NCBI GenBank assembly: GCA_050012295.1
Contig: JBEKHL010000059.1
Span: 1-9,689 of the forward strand
DNA length: 9,689 nt
From: UBA6186 sp050012295
GTDB lineage: Bacteria; Pseudomonadota; Gammaproteobacteria; UBA6186; Azoamicaceae
Reading direction: 5' to 3'
Shown here: one piece after another, positions 1 to 6,923 of the stretch
Numbering within the stretch: the stretch's first letter is position 1
How the letters are laid out: the number at the start of each line of letters is the position of its first letter
Translations under genes and position numbers: made by a program
Notes under the pieces: generated by a model
What the model was told of the DNA's origin: nothing
What the model saw: the letters and a program-made list of their open reading frames with translations, nothing else
Database searches by the model: none

Positions 1-609
1 ACTAAATATCGCTGCAATACCAATTAAAAGCCCCGCATCACCAATTCTATTGATTAAAAATGCTTTTAAAGCAGCTTGATTTGCCGAGTTTTTGTTGAAC
101 CAAAAACCAATTAATAAATAAGAAGCCAAACCTACTAATTCCCAACCAACAAACAACTGTAAAAAATTATTAGCGATAACTAGCAAATACATAGCAAATA
201 TAAAAAAGGCAACATAACTAAAAAATTTTGCATAGTTATGTTCGGTTTGCATATAGCCTATGCTATATATATTTACTACTAAAGATATTGCAGCAACCAT
301 GGTTAACATTACTACACTAAGTTTATCTAATAAAAACCCAAATTTAAATTGAATATTACCAGATGTTCCCCAAACATACCAAGTAGTATTAATATTTTGA
401 GAATTACCAATAAAAAATTCCCATAAAAAATAACTAGCAATTCCCATAGTTATTGCTATACAAGATATGCTAATTATATCTATTATGGGACGTTTTAAAT
501 ATTTACCAAAAAATCCTATTATTAAAGCGCTACTTAATGGCAATAATAACATTGCTATACACATGTTATGTAAATTCAAAAAACTTAATATGTTATTTAT
601 ATATATCAT
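1..609 (-). CDS. nuoL: NADH-quinone oxidoreductase subunit L (NuoL), N-terminal part, cut by window edge
   Basis: This is the first 203 codons of the large antiporter-like subunit at the far end of the complex I membrane arm, where it translocates protons. I translated it directly from the minus strand; the frame is open to base 1 and the remaining two thirds or so lies outside the window. Visible family landmarks are FLLDKLSVVM (residues 92-101), YSIGYM (115-120), FVGWELVGLASYLLIGF (153-169) with the conserved proton-path Glu157, and NRIGDAG (187-193) with Asp191. Several hydrophobic helices are evident. ATG at 609 follows the nuoK stop by 11 bases and has no clear Shine-Dalgarno sequence. 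Met16, just before the segment that starts most family members (LLLPLSSALIIG), is an alternative start. No damaged motif is visible in this part. Confidence 0.96.
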   Translation of the reverse strand, partial: MIYINNILSFLNLHNMCIAMLLLPLSSALIIGFFGKYLKRPIIDIISISCIAITMGIASYFLWEFFIGNSQNINTTWYVWGTSGNIQFKFGFLLDKLSVVMLTMVAAISLVVNIYSIGYMQTEHNYAKFFSYVAFFIFAMYLLVIANNFLQLFVGWELVGLASYLLIGFWFNKNSANQAALKAFLINRIGDAGLLIGIAAIFS

Positions 610-620
610 GTAATAATTAG

Positions 621-923
621 CTAATTTTTAAGAACCGATAAATCCATAATATCAATAGAAGCTTTAGTTTTAAACAATTTAATTAAAATTGCTAACCCAA
701 CAGCCATTTCTGCTGCAGATACAGCCAATATAAAAAATACGATTACTTGCCCATTAATATCGTTCCATAACCTGGCATAAGTTATAAAGTTACTATTAAC
801 TGCCAACAGCATTAATTCTATACACATAATTAAAAAAATTAAATTTTTACGATTTATTAACACCCCTAAAATTGCCACACAAAACAATATGGCATTAAAT
901 ATTAAATAAACAGATAAATTCAT
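621..923 (-). CDS. nuoK: NADH-quinone oxidoreductase subunit K (NuoK)
   Basis: This is a small membrane-arm subunit of complex I that helps relay protons between the quinone-proximal part and the antiporter-like subunits. At 100 residues it is the usual family length, with three hydrophobic helices (about 3-23, 28-48 and 58-84). Both conserved membrane glutamates are present: Glu36 in IELMLLAVN and Glu72 in SAAEMAVGLAI. The IDIMDLSVLKN tail matches the usual ending. ATG at 923 overlaps the nuoJ stop as ATGA (4 bases) and is preceded by a strong AAGGA, so translation is probably coupled to nuoJ. It appears fully intact, unlike neighbouring nuoJ. Confidence 0.98.
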   Translation of the reverse strand: MNLSVYLIFNAILFCVAILGVLINRKNLIFLIMCIELMLLAVNSNFITYARLWNDINGQVIVFFILAVSAAEMAVGLAILIKLFKTKASIDIMDLSVLKN

Positions 924-1369
924 AGATGTCCTTCTTTATCTACCAAACAAATCGCTGATATTATTGCTACCAACAATATTAACCCGGTTATAGAAAACTG
1001 CAATAAATAATCGGTAAATAATGTGTGCGCAAGTAAATATAAATTATTATTATTAATAACTGTTGGCACTAATAAACTATAATCTTCCACTATAAAAATA
1101 AATATTGCTACTAAACCAATAGTTATTGGCAAAATCTTTAATAACCAAAATTTAGGTTCATAATGAGTTTTTGTCTGAACAATATGTGATTGTTTTTGTT
1201 CTAACATCATAATGACAAATAAAAACAACACTATTACTGCACCGACATACACTAAAATTAAAGTAAACGCTAAAAATTCAGCATTTAATAATACCCAACT
1301 AATAGCAGTTAAGAAAAAAATTAATATTAAACTTAGTAACGCAAATATAGGATTAACGAAATATCGCAT
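920..1369 (-). CDS. nuoJ: NADH-quinone oxidoreductase subunit J (NuoJ), lacking the first transmembrane helix
   Basis: This membrane-arm subunit (mitochondrial ND6 equivalent) carries the helix whose rearrangement links quinone reduction to pumping. The signature AEFLAFTLILVYVGAV, then VLFLFVIMML, identifies it. I place the start at ATG 1369 because AAGGAG lies four bases upstream. This gives 149 residues and a 17-base overlap with nuoI. The in-frame ATG at 1402 would add only 11 charged or polar residues. Hydrophobic segments from the 1369 start are about 5-29, 31-55, 78-103 and 120-145. These correspond to family helices 2 to 5: the protein begins almost at the conserved NP that normally follows helix 1. 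Relatives are usually about 170-205 residues with five helices. The nuoI C-terminus upstream looks complete, so helix 1 seems deleted rather than shifted out of frame. Identity is certain; the start is fairly sure. Confidence 0.95.
   Translation of the reverse strand: MRYFVNPIFALLSLILIFFLTAISWVLLNAEFLAFTLILVYVGAVIVLFLFVIMMLEQKQSHIVQTKTHYEPKFWLLKILPITIGLVAIFIFIVEDYSLLVPTVINNNNLYLLAHTLFTDYLLQFSITGLILLVAIISAICLVDKEGHL
929..933 (-). promoter_or_regulatory. Shine-Dalgarno of nuoK inside the nuoJ 3' end
   Basis: On the minus strand AAGGA lies five bases before the nuoK ATG at 923 and within the last codons of nuoJ. It supports this start and suggests re-initiation by ribosomes finishing nuoJ, since stop and start overlap as ATGA. 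Confidence 0.75.
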
Positions 1370-1850
1370 CGTTCTCCTTGTTGACGGTAATTTGACTTTC
1401 ATAATTATCGCCTATAGCTAATAGCTTTTCTTTTGTTAAAATTTGCTCGCCACGATTTTCAAAATGATAATCAGTAATAGAAGTTTGAACTATAGCATCT
1501 ACTGGACATGCTTCTTCACATAAACCACAATACACGCACTTAAATAAATCAATTTCGAATTTGCTAGCAATTCTAGAGTTATCATCGCTTATACTAGAAT
1601 CTATGCTAATCGCCAATGCCGGGCAGATCGCTTCACACAATTTGCAAGCAATACACCGTTCTTTACTATTTTTATAACGACGTAATGCATGTAAACCGCG
1701 AAACCTAGGAGATACCGGAGTTTTTTCTTCCGGATACTGCACAGTAATTTTTCTAGAAAATAAATGCTTACCAGTTAACATTAAACCCTTTATAAGATCT
1801 GTTAACCCTAAATTAAGTAATATTTTATAAAACTTATAAAATATTTTCAT
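1353..1850 (-). CDS. nuoI: NADH-quinone oxidoreductase subunit I (NuoI), 2x[4Fe-4S] ferredoxin-like subunit
   Basis: This peripheral-arm subunit carries electrons through clusters N6a and N6b toward N2 in NuoB. At 165 residues it is the usual proteobacterial length. An amphipathic N-terminal segment (about 1-30) is followed by RFRGLHALRRY and two classic [4Fe-4S] motifs. One is CIACKLCEAICP (Cys66, 69, 72, 76) and the other CVYCGLCEEACP (Cys105, 108, 111, 115). With the usual exchange, Cys76 and Cys115 serve the opposite cluster. The tail ILTKEKLLAIGDNYE...DAIFR matches the family ending, so this gene is complete even though nuoJ begins inside it. ATG 1850 overlaps the nuoH stop as ATGA, suggesting coupled translation. 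No anomaly was seen. Confidence 0.98.
   Translation of the reverse strand: MKIFYKFYKILLNLGLTDLIKGLMLTGKHLFSRKITVQYPEEKTPVSPRFRGLHALRRYKNSKERCIACKLCEAICPALAISIDSSISDDNSRIASKFEIDLFKCVYCGLCEEACPVDAIVQTSITDYHFENRGEQILTKEKLLAIGDNYESQITVNKENDAIFR
1374..1379 (-). promoter_or_regulatory. Shine-Dalgarno of nuoJ inside nuoI
   Basis: AAGGAG on the minus strand is four bases before ATG 1369. It is the best purine-rich site near the nuoJ start, and it favours 1369 over the in-frame ATG at 1402. The site also encodes the final codons of nuoI. Confidence 0.65.
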
Positions 1851-2839
1851 AAAATATTACCAACCGTAAAATCAAGCCAAATCGCTTCTATAACTAACCA
1901 AAATAACGCTATTGGAATAAATACTTTCCAACCTATTCGCATAATTTGATCAATTCTATATCGTGGAAATGTAGCTCTTATCCATAAAAATAATGTCATA
2001 AACATAAATACTTTAATTAATAACCAAGCGTAACTAGGTACCCACAATAAATACTTAGTAGAAGGCGCTAACCAACCACCAAAAAACATTATTATAGTTA
2101 ATACTGAAGTTAAAATCATATTGCTATATTCAGCTAGGAAAAACAAAGCAAAGCCCATAGCAGAATATTCTACGTGAAAACCAGCAACCAATTCTGATTC
2201 TCCTTCTGCTATATCAAACGGTAATCGATTAGTCTCTGCCATAGCGCAAATCCAATATATAACTAACAATGGTAATAATGGTATGAAAAACCAATTGGTA
2301 ATACCGCCTTGCTGCGCATTTACAATAGCAGTTAAATTCATGCTGTTTGCTTTCATTAATACACCAACTATAGCAAAACTCATAGGGATAGAATAAGAAA
2401 TTAGTTGAGTAGCGGCACGCATTGCTCCAAATAAAGCATATTTAGAATTTGATGCCCAACCAGCAATAACTATACCGTATACACTTAACGATGTAATAGC
2501 TAATATATATAATACCCCAACATTAATATTTGCTAATACTAATGTTTGATTAACTGGAATTACCGCCCAAGCAGACAATGCAGTAATTACTGCTATTATT
2601 GGACCTAATATAAACAAAAATTTATTAGCTTTATTAGGAATAACCATAGATTTAACTAGTAATTTAATAGCATCAGCGATTGGTTGTAATAATCCACAAA
2701 AACCAACCCTATTTGGTCCAAGCCTATCTTGCACAAAACCAATAAATCGTCTTTCCCAAAGAGTGTAAAACATAATAGTCAGCATTAATAAAGCAAGCAT
2801 GATAAAAATTTTTATAACAATCATATTAAGCATGAGCAT
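1847..2839 (-). CDS. nuoH: NADH-quinone oxidoreductase subunit H (NuoH)
   Basis: This membrane subunit (ND1 equivalent) forms the quinone entry chamber and the acidic channel leading into the membrane arm. It has 330 residues and many hydrophobic helices. Landmarks are LWERRFIGFVQDRLGPNRVG (28-46), LLQPIADAIKLL (50-61), GWASNSKYALFGAMRAATQ (127-145), AETNRLPFDIAEGESELVAG (201-220) plus FHVEYS, and RATFPRYRIDQIMRIGWK (288-305). Two near-invariant glutamates are replaced by serine: position 150 (SYS where relatives have SYE) and position 64 (KSMVIP where relatives have KE before VIP or IIP). The longest frame is given. Met3 (2833) has AGAG seven bases upstream and is the better-supported start, and Met6 (2824) is also possible. 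The start overlaps the nuoG end. The family is certain; whether quinone coupling is normal is not. Confidence 0.97.
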   Translation of the reverse strand: MLMLNMIVIKIFIMLALLMLTIMFYTLWERRFIGFVQDRLGPNRVGFCGLLQPIADAIKLLVKSMVIPNKANKFLFILGPIIAVITALSAWAVIPVNQTLVLANINVGVLYILAITSLSVYGIVIAGWASNSKYALFGAMRAATQLISYSIPMSFAIVGVLMKANSMNLTAIVNAQQGGITNWFFIPLLPLLVIYWICAMAETNRLPFDIAEGESELVAGFHVEYSAMGFALFFLAEYSNMILTSVLTIIMFFGGWLAPSTKYLLWVPSYAWLLIKVFMFMTLFLWIRATFPRYRIDQIMRIGWKVFIPIALFWLVIEAIWLDFTVGNIL

Positions 2840-5264
2840 TCTCTAACACTATTTTTTCTAAAAGCACATTATTATATGGTAATCCCATAGCAGTCATTAA
2901 GTTTACTTGTTTTAATAATACACAGCCATCCGCAACTTTGTTGCTAATTGTTATTGGCAACTTAATAATTTTACTTAATTTATAATCTAAATTATTAATA
3001 AGCGTTATTTTTATAATATCACCATTTTTGATTTCTAGTAATTTAGCACTATTAAAATTAATAAATACTTCAACTTCTTGATCTTTAGTTGTTTGCAAGC
3101 ATTCAGATCTTCTAGTTATTGGATCAATCGCATATAAAGATAATGGAGCAACACATACAAAATTATTTTCAATTTGTTCAGATCTGTTAAGATCTATTAT
3201 ATTAGGATACCATTGCTGCCAAGAAACATCTAATGTAGTATTAGCAGCCACTGCTTGTTTAATTATATGCTCAATATTTACAATATCTTCATTGTTAAAA
3301 TTAATAAATCCTTGTGATTTTAAGGATTTTCCTAACATTAATAAAATTTCTGCTGCTGACCGACCGACCCCAATAGTAGTTGCTATTTGTTCAGATTTTT
3401 GCCAAATGCCAGTAATGTTAATATACGTGCCAGATCCTTCTTGCGGTGCTGCCATTGGCAATAAAACCTCTGCATATTGTAGTAATAAATTACTTTCAAA
3501 CGCAGTAATGGCCACTACTAATTCTGCTTGTTGCAACACTTTAGCCGCACCATGAACACTTGCACAATCTAATTCTGGCTCTATCCCTAATAAAATATAT
3601 GCTTTTAATACCTGGGTTAGCATTTGTAATGCATTTTTACCATCGGTAGATAAAATAGTGCTCGGGGTACGATGCGGTACACAACCAGCTAACCATGCAC
3701 CAGCACTATTAGCACCATCAGAAAAACATCCAAATTTAGCTTTTGTTAATAAACAAATTAAATTACTAATTGCCACAATTTTAGAATAATCAGGATGATT
3801 AATGGCTAGGGCACCTAAAATAATAGAACTTTTAGTAGGTTCAAAGAATAATAATTTTTGTGCAATTGTGATATCTAATTGGTCGTATTCTATGTTTTCT
3901 AATAAATTTTTAGCCTCTATTGGTAAATGTTCTTTAGAAAAATCAGCTACAGCTTTAGCAATTTTCAAAAGTGGTGTTAATAAATCTGCATAAGGAGTTA
4001 TATATTTATAATGAACATCAAAATTAAATTCGAAATCTACAGAATTTACTACTGCAATTAACCCACCTCTTTTTACTGCTTCTCTTAAAATTATCCCGGC
4101 AATTGGTTGTTCTTTATTAAGATAACTACCGATTAATAACACAAATTGCTGATTTTTTAATTCATCAACAGTTGCTAATCCTAAATTTGGATATAATGGC
4201 GCTAATTCCTGTTCTCGAAAATCTATTTGACGTAATCTATGATCAATATTATTGCTACCTAGACTTCTAAATAATTTTTGAAATAAATAACATTCTTCTA
4301 AACTAGCACTTGGAGAAATTAAACCACCTATTTGAGAAGCACCATGTTTTTGAATAATTATAGATAATTTGTCAACAATAAAAGATATTGCCTCTTGCCA
4401 AGATACACTTTGCCATTTACCGTCTCGTCTTAATAAAGGATACTTCAAACGATCTTGACTATTAATGCCTGTATAAGAAAATCGATCTCGATCCGATAAC
4501 CAAATACTATTAATAGAAGGATTATTACGAGGTACTGCTCTTTTTATTTGGCCGTTATTAACATGATAATTAATATTAGATCCGAGACAATCGTGACAAC
4601 TAATACTAGCTTTTTGTTGTAATTCCCATGGGCGCGCACTAAATTGATATGGCTTGGAAGTTAAAGCTCCTACTGGACATAAATCAATAATGTTACCAGA
4701 AACTTCCGAATCTATGTTTTTTTCAATAAAAGTACTAATTTTCATGTTTTCACCACGAGAGATGGCGCCTAGTTCTCTGGTTCCTGCAATTTCTTCGCCA
4801 AATCGTACACATCTAGTACAATGTATACAGCGAGTCATATTAGTAGCTATTAGTGGACCTAAGTTTTGATCAACTACCGAGCGTTTTTCTTCTTTAAAAC
4901 AAGAGGCATCGTTGCCAAATTGTATAGATAGGTCTTGTAATTCACACTCCCCTGCTTGATCGCAAATTGGACATTCTAATGGATGATTAACTAATAAAAA
5001 TTCCATTACACCTTTTTGTCCAGTAATAGTTTTTTCTGATTGAGTAAAAATTTGCATACCTTCTGTTACATAAGTAGCGCAAGCTGGCAATAATTTTGAT
5101 ACATTAGAAACTTCTACCAAACACATTCTGCAATTTGCAGAAATAGATAATTTTTCATGATAACAAAATCTTGGAATAGGAATTTTTAAAAGATCTGCAG
5201 CCTGTATTATAGTAGTGCCTTCTTCTACGGCTATTTCTTGATCATTAATTTTAATATTGATCAT
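2826..5264 (-). CDS. nuoG: NADH-quinone oxidoreductase subunit G (NuoG)
   Basis: This is the large iron-sulfur subunit of the NADH-oxidising arm, passing electrons from NuoF toward NuoI. The N-terminal ferredoxin-like domain has Cys34, 45, 48 and 62 for the [2Fe-2S] cluster. His94 with Cys98, 101 and 107 (HPLECPICDQAGEC) binds N5. Cys146, 149, 152 and 196 (CIHCTRC...CPVGAL) bind N4. From about 220 onward is the molybdopterin-oxidoreductase-like domain, which in complex I normally lacks the cofactor. Only CHDC (223-226) remains of the N7 motif, as is usual in many beta/gamma forms, so N7 is probably absent. At 812 residues the length is normal. ATG 5264 overlaps nuoF by 14 bases, with AGGGA about 11 bases upstream. 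The C-terminal third is less conserved but open throughout. No broken motif was found. Confidence 0.98.
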   Translation of the reverse strand: MINIKINDQEIAVEEGTTIIQAADLLKIPIPRFCYHEKLSISANCRMCLVEVSNVSKLLPACATYVTEGMQIFTQSEKTITGQKGVMEFLLVNHPLECPICDQAGECELQDLSIQFGNDASCFKEEKRSVVDQNLGPLIATNMTRCIHCTRCVRFGEEIAGTRELGAISRGENMKISTFIEKNIDSEVSGNIIDLCPVGALTSKPYQFSARPWELQQKASISCHDCLGSNINYHVNNGQIKRAVPRNNPSINSIWLSDRDRFSYTGINSQDRLKYPLLRRDGKWQSVSWQEAISFIVDKLSIIIQKHGASQIGGLISPSASLEECYLFQKLFRSLGSNNIDHRLRQIDFREQELAPLYPNLGLATVDELKNQQFVLLIGSYLNKEQPIAGIILREAVKRGGLIAVVNSVDFEFNFDVHYKYITPYADLLTPLLKIAKAVADFSKEHLPIEAKNLLENIEYDQLDITIAQKLLFFEPTKSSIILGALAINHPDYSKIVAISNLICLLTKAKFGCFSDGANSAGAWLAGCVPHRTPSTILSTDGKNALQMLTQVLKAYILLGIEPELDCASVHGAAKVLQQAELVVAITAFESNLLLQYAEVLLPMAAPQEGSGTYINITGIWQKSEQIATTIGVGRSAAEILLMLGKSLKSQGFINFNNEDIVNIEHIIKQAVAANTTLDVSWQQWYPNIIDLNRSEQIENNFVCVAPLSLYAIDPITRRSECLQTTKDQEVEVFINFNSAKLLEIKNGDIIKITLINNLDYKLSKIIKLPITISNKVADGCVLLKQVNLMTAMGLPYNNVLLEKIVLENAHA

Positions 5265-6435
5265 GAACTACGGTCCCTAATTGAATTTTTTCAATAAATT
5301 CTTGTTTAAAATGCTTAATAAAACTTTTAACTGACATGCTAGCCATAGTGCCCAAACCACAAATAGTATTATTAATATTACTTGAAATATGTTCTAATAC
5401 TTCTAAATCTTGTAGGGAGCCATAACCGTTATAAATTTTATTAACTATCCTATAGATCCATCCAGTACCTTCTCTACACGGAGAACACTTACCACAAGAT
5501 TCATCCATATAAAATTTAGCAATTCTTAATAAAATTTCTACCATACAAGTAGTTTCGTCCATAATAATTAAACCACAAGATCCTAACATTGAACCAGCTT
5601 GTGTTAATGATTGATAATCTAAATGTAATTGCATAACAACTTCAGCTGGGATAATTGGAGACGATAAACCACCAGGCATAACTGCTTTTAATTTTTTATT
5701 ATTTTTAATTCCACCAACCATAGCTAATAAATCTTTAAAGGCTGTACCCAAAGGTAATTTATAGACACCAGGTTTATTAACATGACCAGAAACGCTAAAC
5801 ATTTTACAATTATTCCAATTTTTACCACCTTGTTCCAAAATATCTGGAATATTTGCCAAAGTTTCAACATTATAAACCCCGGTCGGACAACCATATAAAC
5901 CTACACTTGTTGTCCATGGTGGTTTAAAACGCGGTAAACCTTTGTTGCCTTCGATAGATTCTATCATGGCGGTTTCTTCGCCACAAATATAACTACCAGC
6001 ACCATGGGTAATGTGTAAATCAAAATCATAGCCAGATTTAAAAATATTCTTTCCTAAAAAATTAGCGTTATATGCTTCTATTAAAGCTTTTTTCATGATG
6101 GCAATTGGTTCTAAAAATTCACCGCGAATATAAATATAACCAATTGTTGCGCCTATCGTTGCACCAACAATAGCGATTCCTTCTATTAATTGATGCGGAT
6201 CAGTTAACATAATATGCCGATCTTTAAAAGTGCCAGGCTCGCCTTCATCAGCATTACATAATATATATTTTTGATGGGCATGATTATTGGTAATAATATT
6301 TAGGCTGGTTGCTATGCTAGTACCATATCTACCACATAAATTAGCAATTGTTAATTCTTCAATAACATTAGATCTATTAATTCTTTGTTGTAACAATTTT
6401 TTCCAAATTTTGTATTTATCAAAATCAATATTCAT
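5251..6435 (-). CDS. nuoF: NADH-quinone oxidoreductase subunit F (NuoF) with degenerate FMN/NADH loop
   Basis: In complex I this subunit binds NADH and FMN and passes electrons to a [4Fe-4S] cluster (N3). Clear family regions are CNADEGEPGTFKDR (60-73), IYIRGEF (101-107), GAGSYICGEETA (145-156), SGHVNKPG (216-223), DETTCMV (293-299) and ESCGKCSPCREGTGW (312-326). Cys359 (TICGLG) completes the ligands with Cys314, 317 and 320. The glycine-rich loop, GRGGAGFPTGLKW in relatives, reads GRYGTSIATSLNI at 35-47, losing three glycines, the Lys and aromatics. Other pocket changes are Trp174 for Phe, Tyr188 for the first Asn of NN, and Thr363 for Asp of ALGD. The protein has 394 residues against a usual 420-445, starting near the helix before the loop. 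ATG 6435 overlaps the nuoE stop as ATGA, leaving no room for a longer start. It is homologous and open, but NADH oxidation is doubtful. Confidence 0.95.
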   Translation of the reverse strand: MNIDFDKYKIWKKLLQQRINRSNVIEELTIANLCGRYGTSIATSLNIITNNHAHQKYILCNADEGEPGTFKDRHIMLTDPHQLIEGIAIVGATIGATIGYIYIRGEFLEPIAIMKKALIEAYNANFLGKNIFKSGYDFDLHITHGAGSYICGEETAMIESIEGNKGLPRFKPPWTTSVGLYGCPTGVYNVETLANIPDILEQGGKNWNNCKMFSVSGHVNKPGVYKLPLGTAFKDLLAMVGGIKNNKKLKAVMPGGLSSPIIPAEVVMQLHLDYQSLTQAGSMLGSCGLIIMDETTCMVEILLRIAKFYMDESCGKCSPCREGTGWIYRIVNKIYNGYGSLQDLEVLEHISSNINNTICGLGTMASMSVKSFIKHFKQEFIEKIQLGTVVHDQY

Positions 6436-6923
6436 TTTAATTCTGCTAAGATTTTATCAATTACATCAATAGTTACGTTTTCAAAATATTTACCGTTAAT
6501 CTGCATGACTGGAGATTTATCGCAAGCTGCTAAACATTCTACTTCTTTTAAAGTAAACTTAAAATCTTTACTACTTTCACCAAAATTTAAATTTAACTTG
6601 TTTTTTAAATGAGAAGCGATTTCTTTACAGCCACATAACATACAAGATACGTTAGTACAAACACAAATTTTATATTTACCGACTGGTTTTAATTCAAACA
6701 TGCTATAAAAACTAGCAACTTCATATACTGCAATTTTTGGTATTTCCAAATAATTAGCTACGGCATTTAATAATTCTTTACTTAACCAACCACCGTTATA
6801 TTGTTGAACTATAGTTAATGCCGCTATTATTGCCGATTTTTTATGTTGCTTAGGAAACTTTAAAATCCATGCATCTATTTCTGAAGTAATTTCTAGTGGT
6901 AATTCTATAGCTATGTCTAGCAT
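6432..6923 (-). CDS. nuoE: NADH-quinone oxidoreductase subunit E (NuoE), [2Fe-2S] thioredoxin-like subunit
   Basis: This partner of NuoF carries the off-path [2Fe-2S] cluster N1a. It has 163 residues, the normal length. The N-terminal helical region (13-60, with NGGWLSKEL at 43-51) leads into IAVYEVASFYSMFELKPVGK (64-83). The thioredoxin-like fold follows, with ligands Cys89 and Cys94 (CTNVSC) and Cys130 and Cys134 (ECLAAC). GKYFENVT near 144-151 matches the usual end. Extra cysteines at 87, 97 and 99 are not in the ligand pattern. ATG 6923 shares one base with the nuoD stop (TAATG), and GAGG lies about ten bases upstream. Its ligands are intact even though its partner NuoF has a damaged nucleotide loop. 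Confidence 0.97.
   Translation of the reverse strand: MLDIAIELPLEITSEIDAWILKFPKQHKKSAIIAALTIVQQYNGGWLSKELLNAVANYLEIPKIAVYEVASFYSMFELKPVGKYKICVCTNVSCMLCGCKEIASHLKNKLNLNFGESSKDFKFTLKEVECLAACDKSPVMQINGKYFENVTIDVIDKILAELK

Noticed and set aside
1212..1421. Plus-strand open frame of 69 codons
   Set aside because: It lies antisense to the well-conserved nuoJ and nuoI, is low in complexity and Asn/Ile-rich, and has no recognisable motif. It is a by-product of the AT-rich coding strand.
3177..3203. AGATCT repeated twice within a few bases, as a possible regulatory palindrome
   Set aside because: It falls inside conserved-frame nuoG coding sequence and is short, with no sign of a binding-site array or a neighbouring promoter.
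2929..4500. NuoG as a true molybdopterin oxidoreductase instead of a complex I subunit
   Set aside because: The gene order, the N-terminal N1b, N5 and N4 ligand sets and the length all match NuoG; the C-terminal domain is the usual cofactor-free homologue.
3292..4869. Plus-strand open frames at 3292-3555, 3802-3993 and 4654-4869
   Set aside because: All are antisense to nuoG, which is a continuous conserved 812-residue protein. They have no domain signature or ribosome-binding context.
6295..6339. A compensated double frameshift as the cause of the odd NuoF loop
   Set aside because: Gly35, Arg36, Gly38, Thr43 and Leu45 still align without gaps to the canonical loop in the actual frame, so base substitutions explain it better than an out-of-frame stretch.
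6287..6472. Plus-strand open frame across the nuoE/nuoF junction
   Set aside because: It is antisense to two recognised genes. Its hydrophobic stretch comes from reading AT-rich codons on the other strand.
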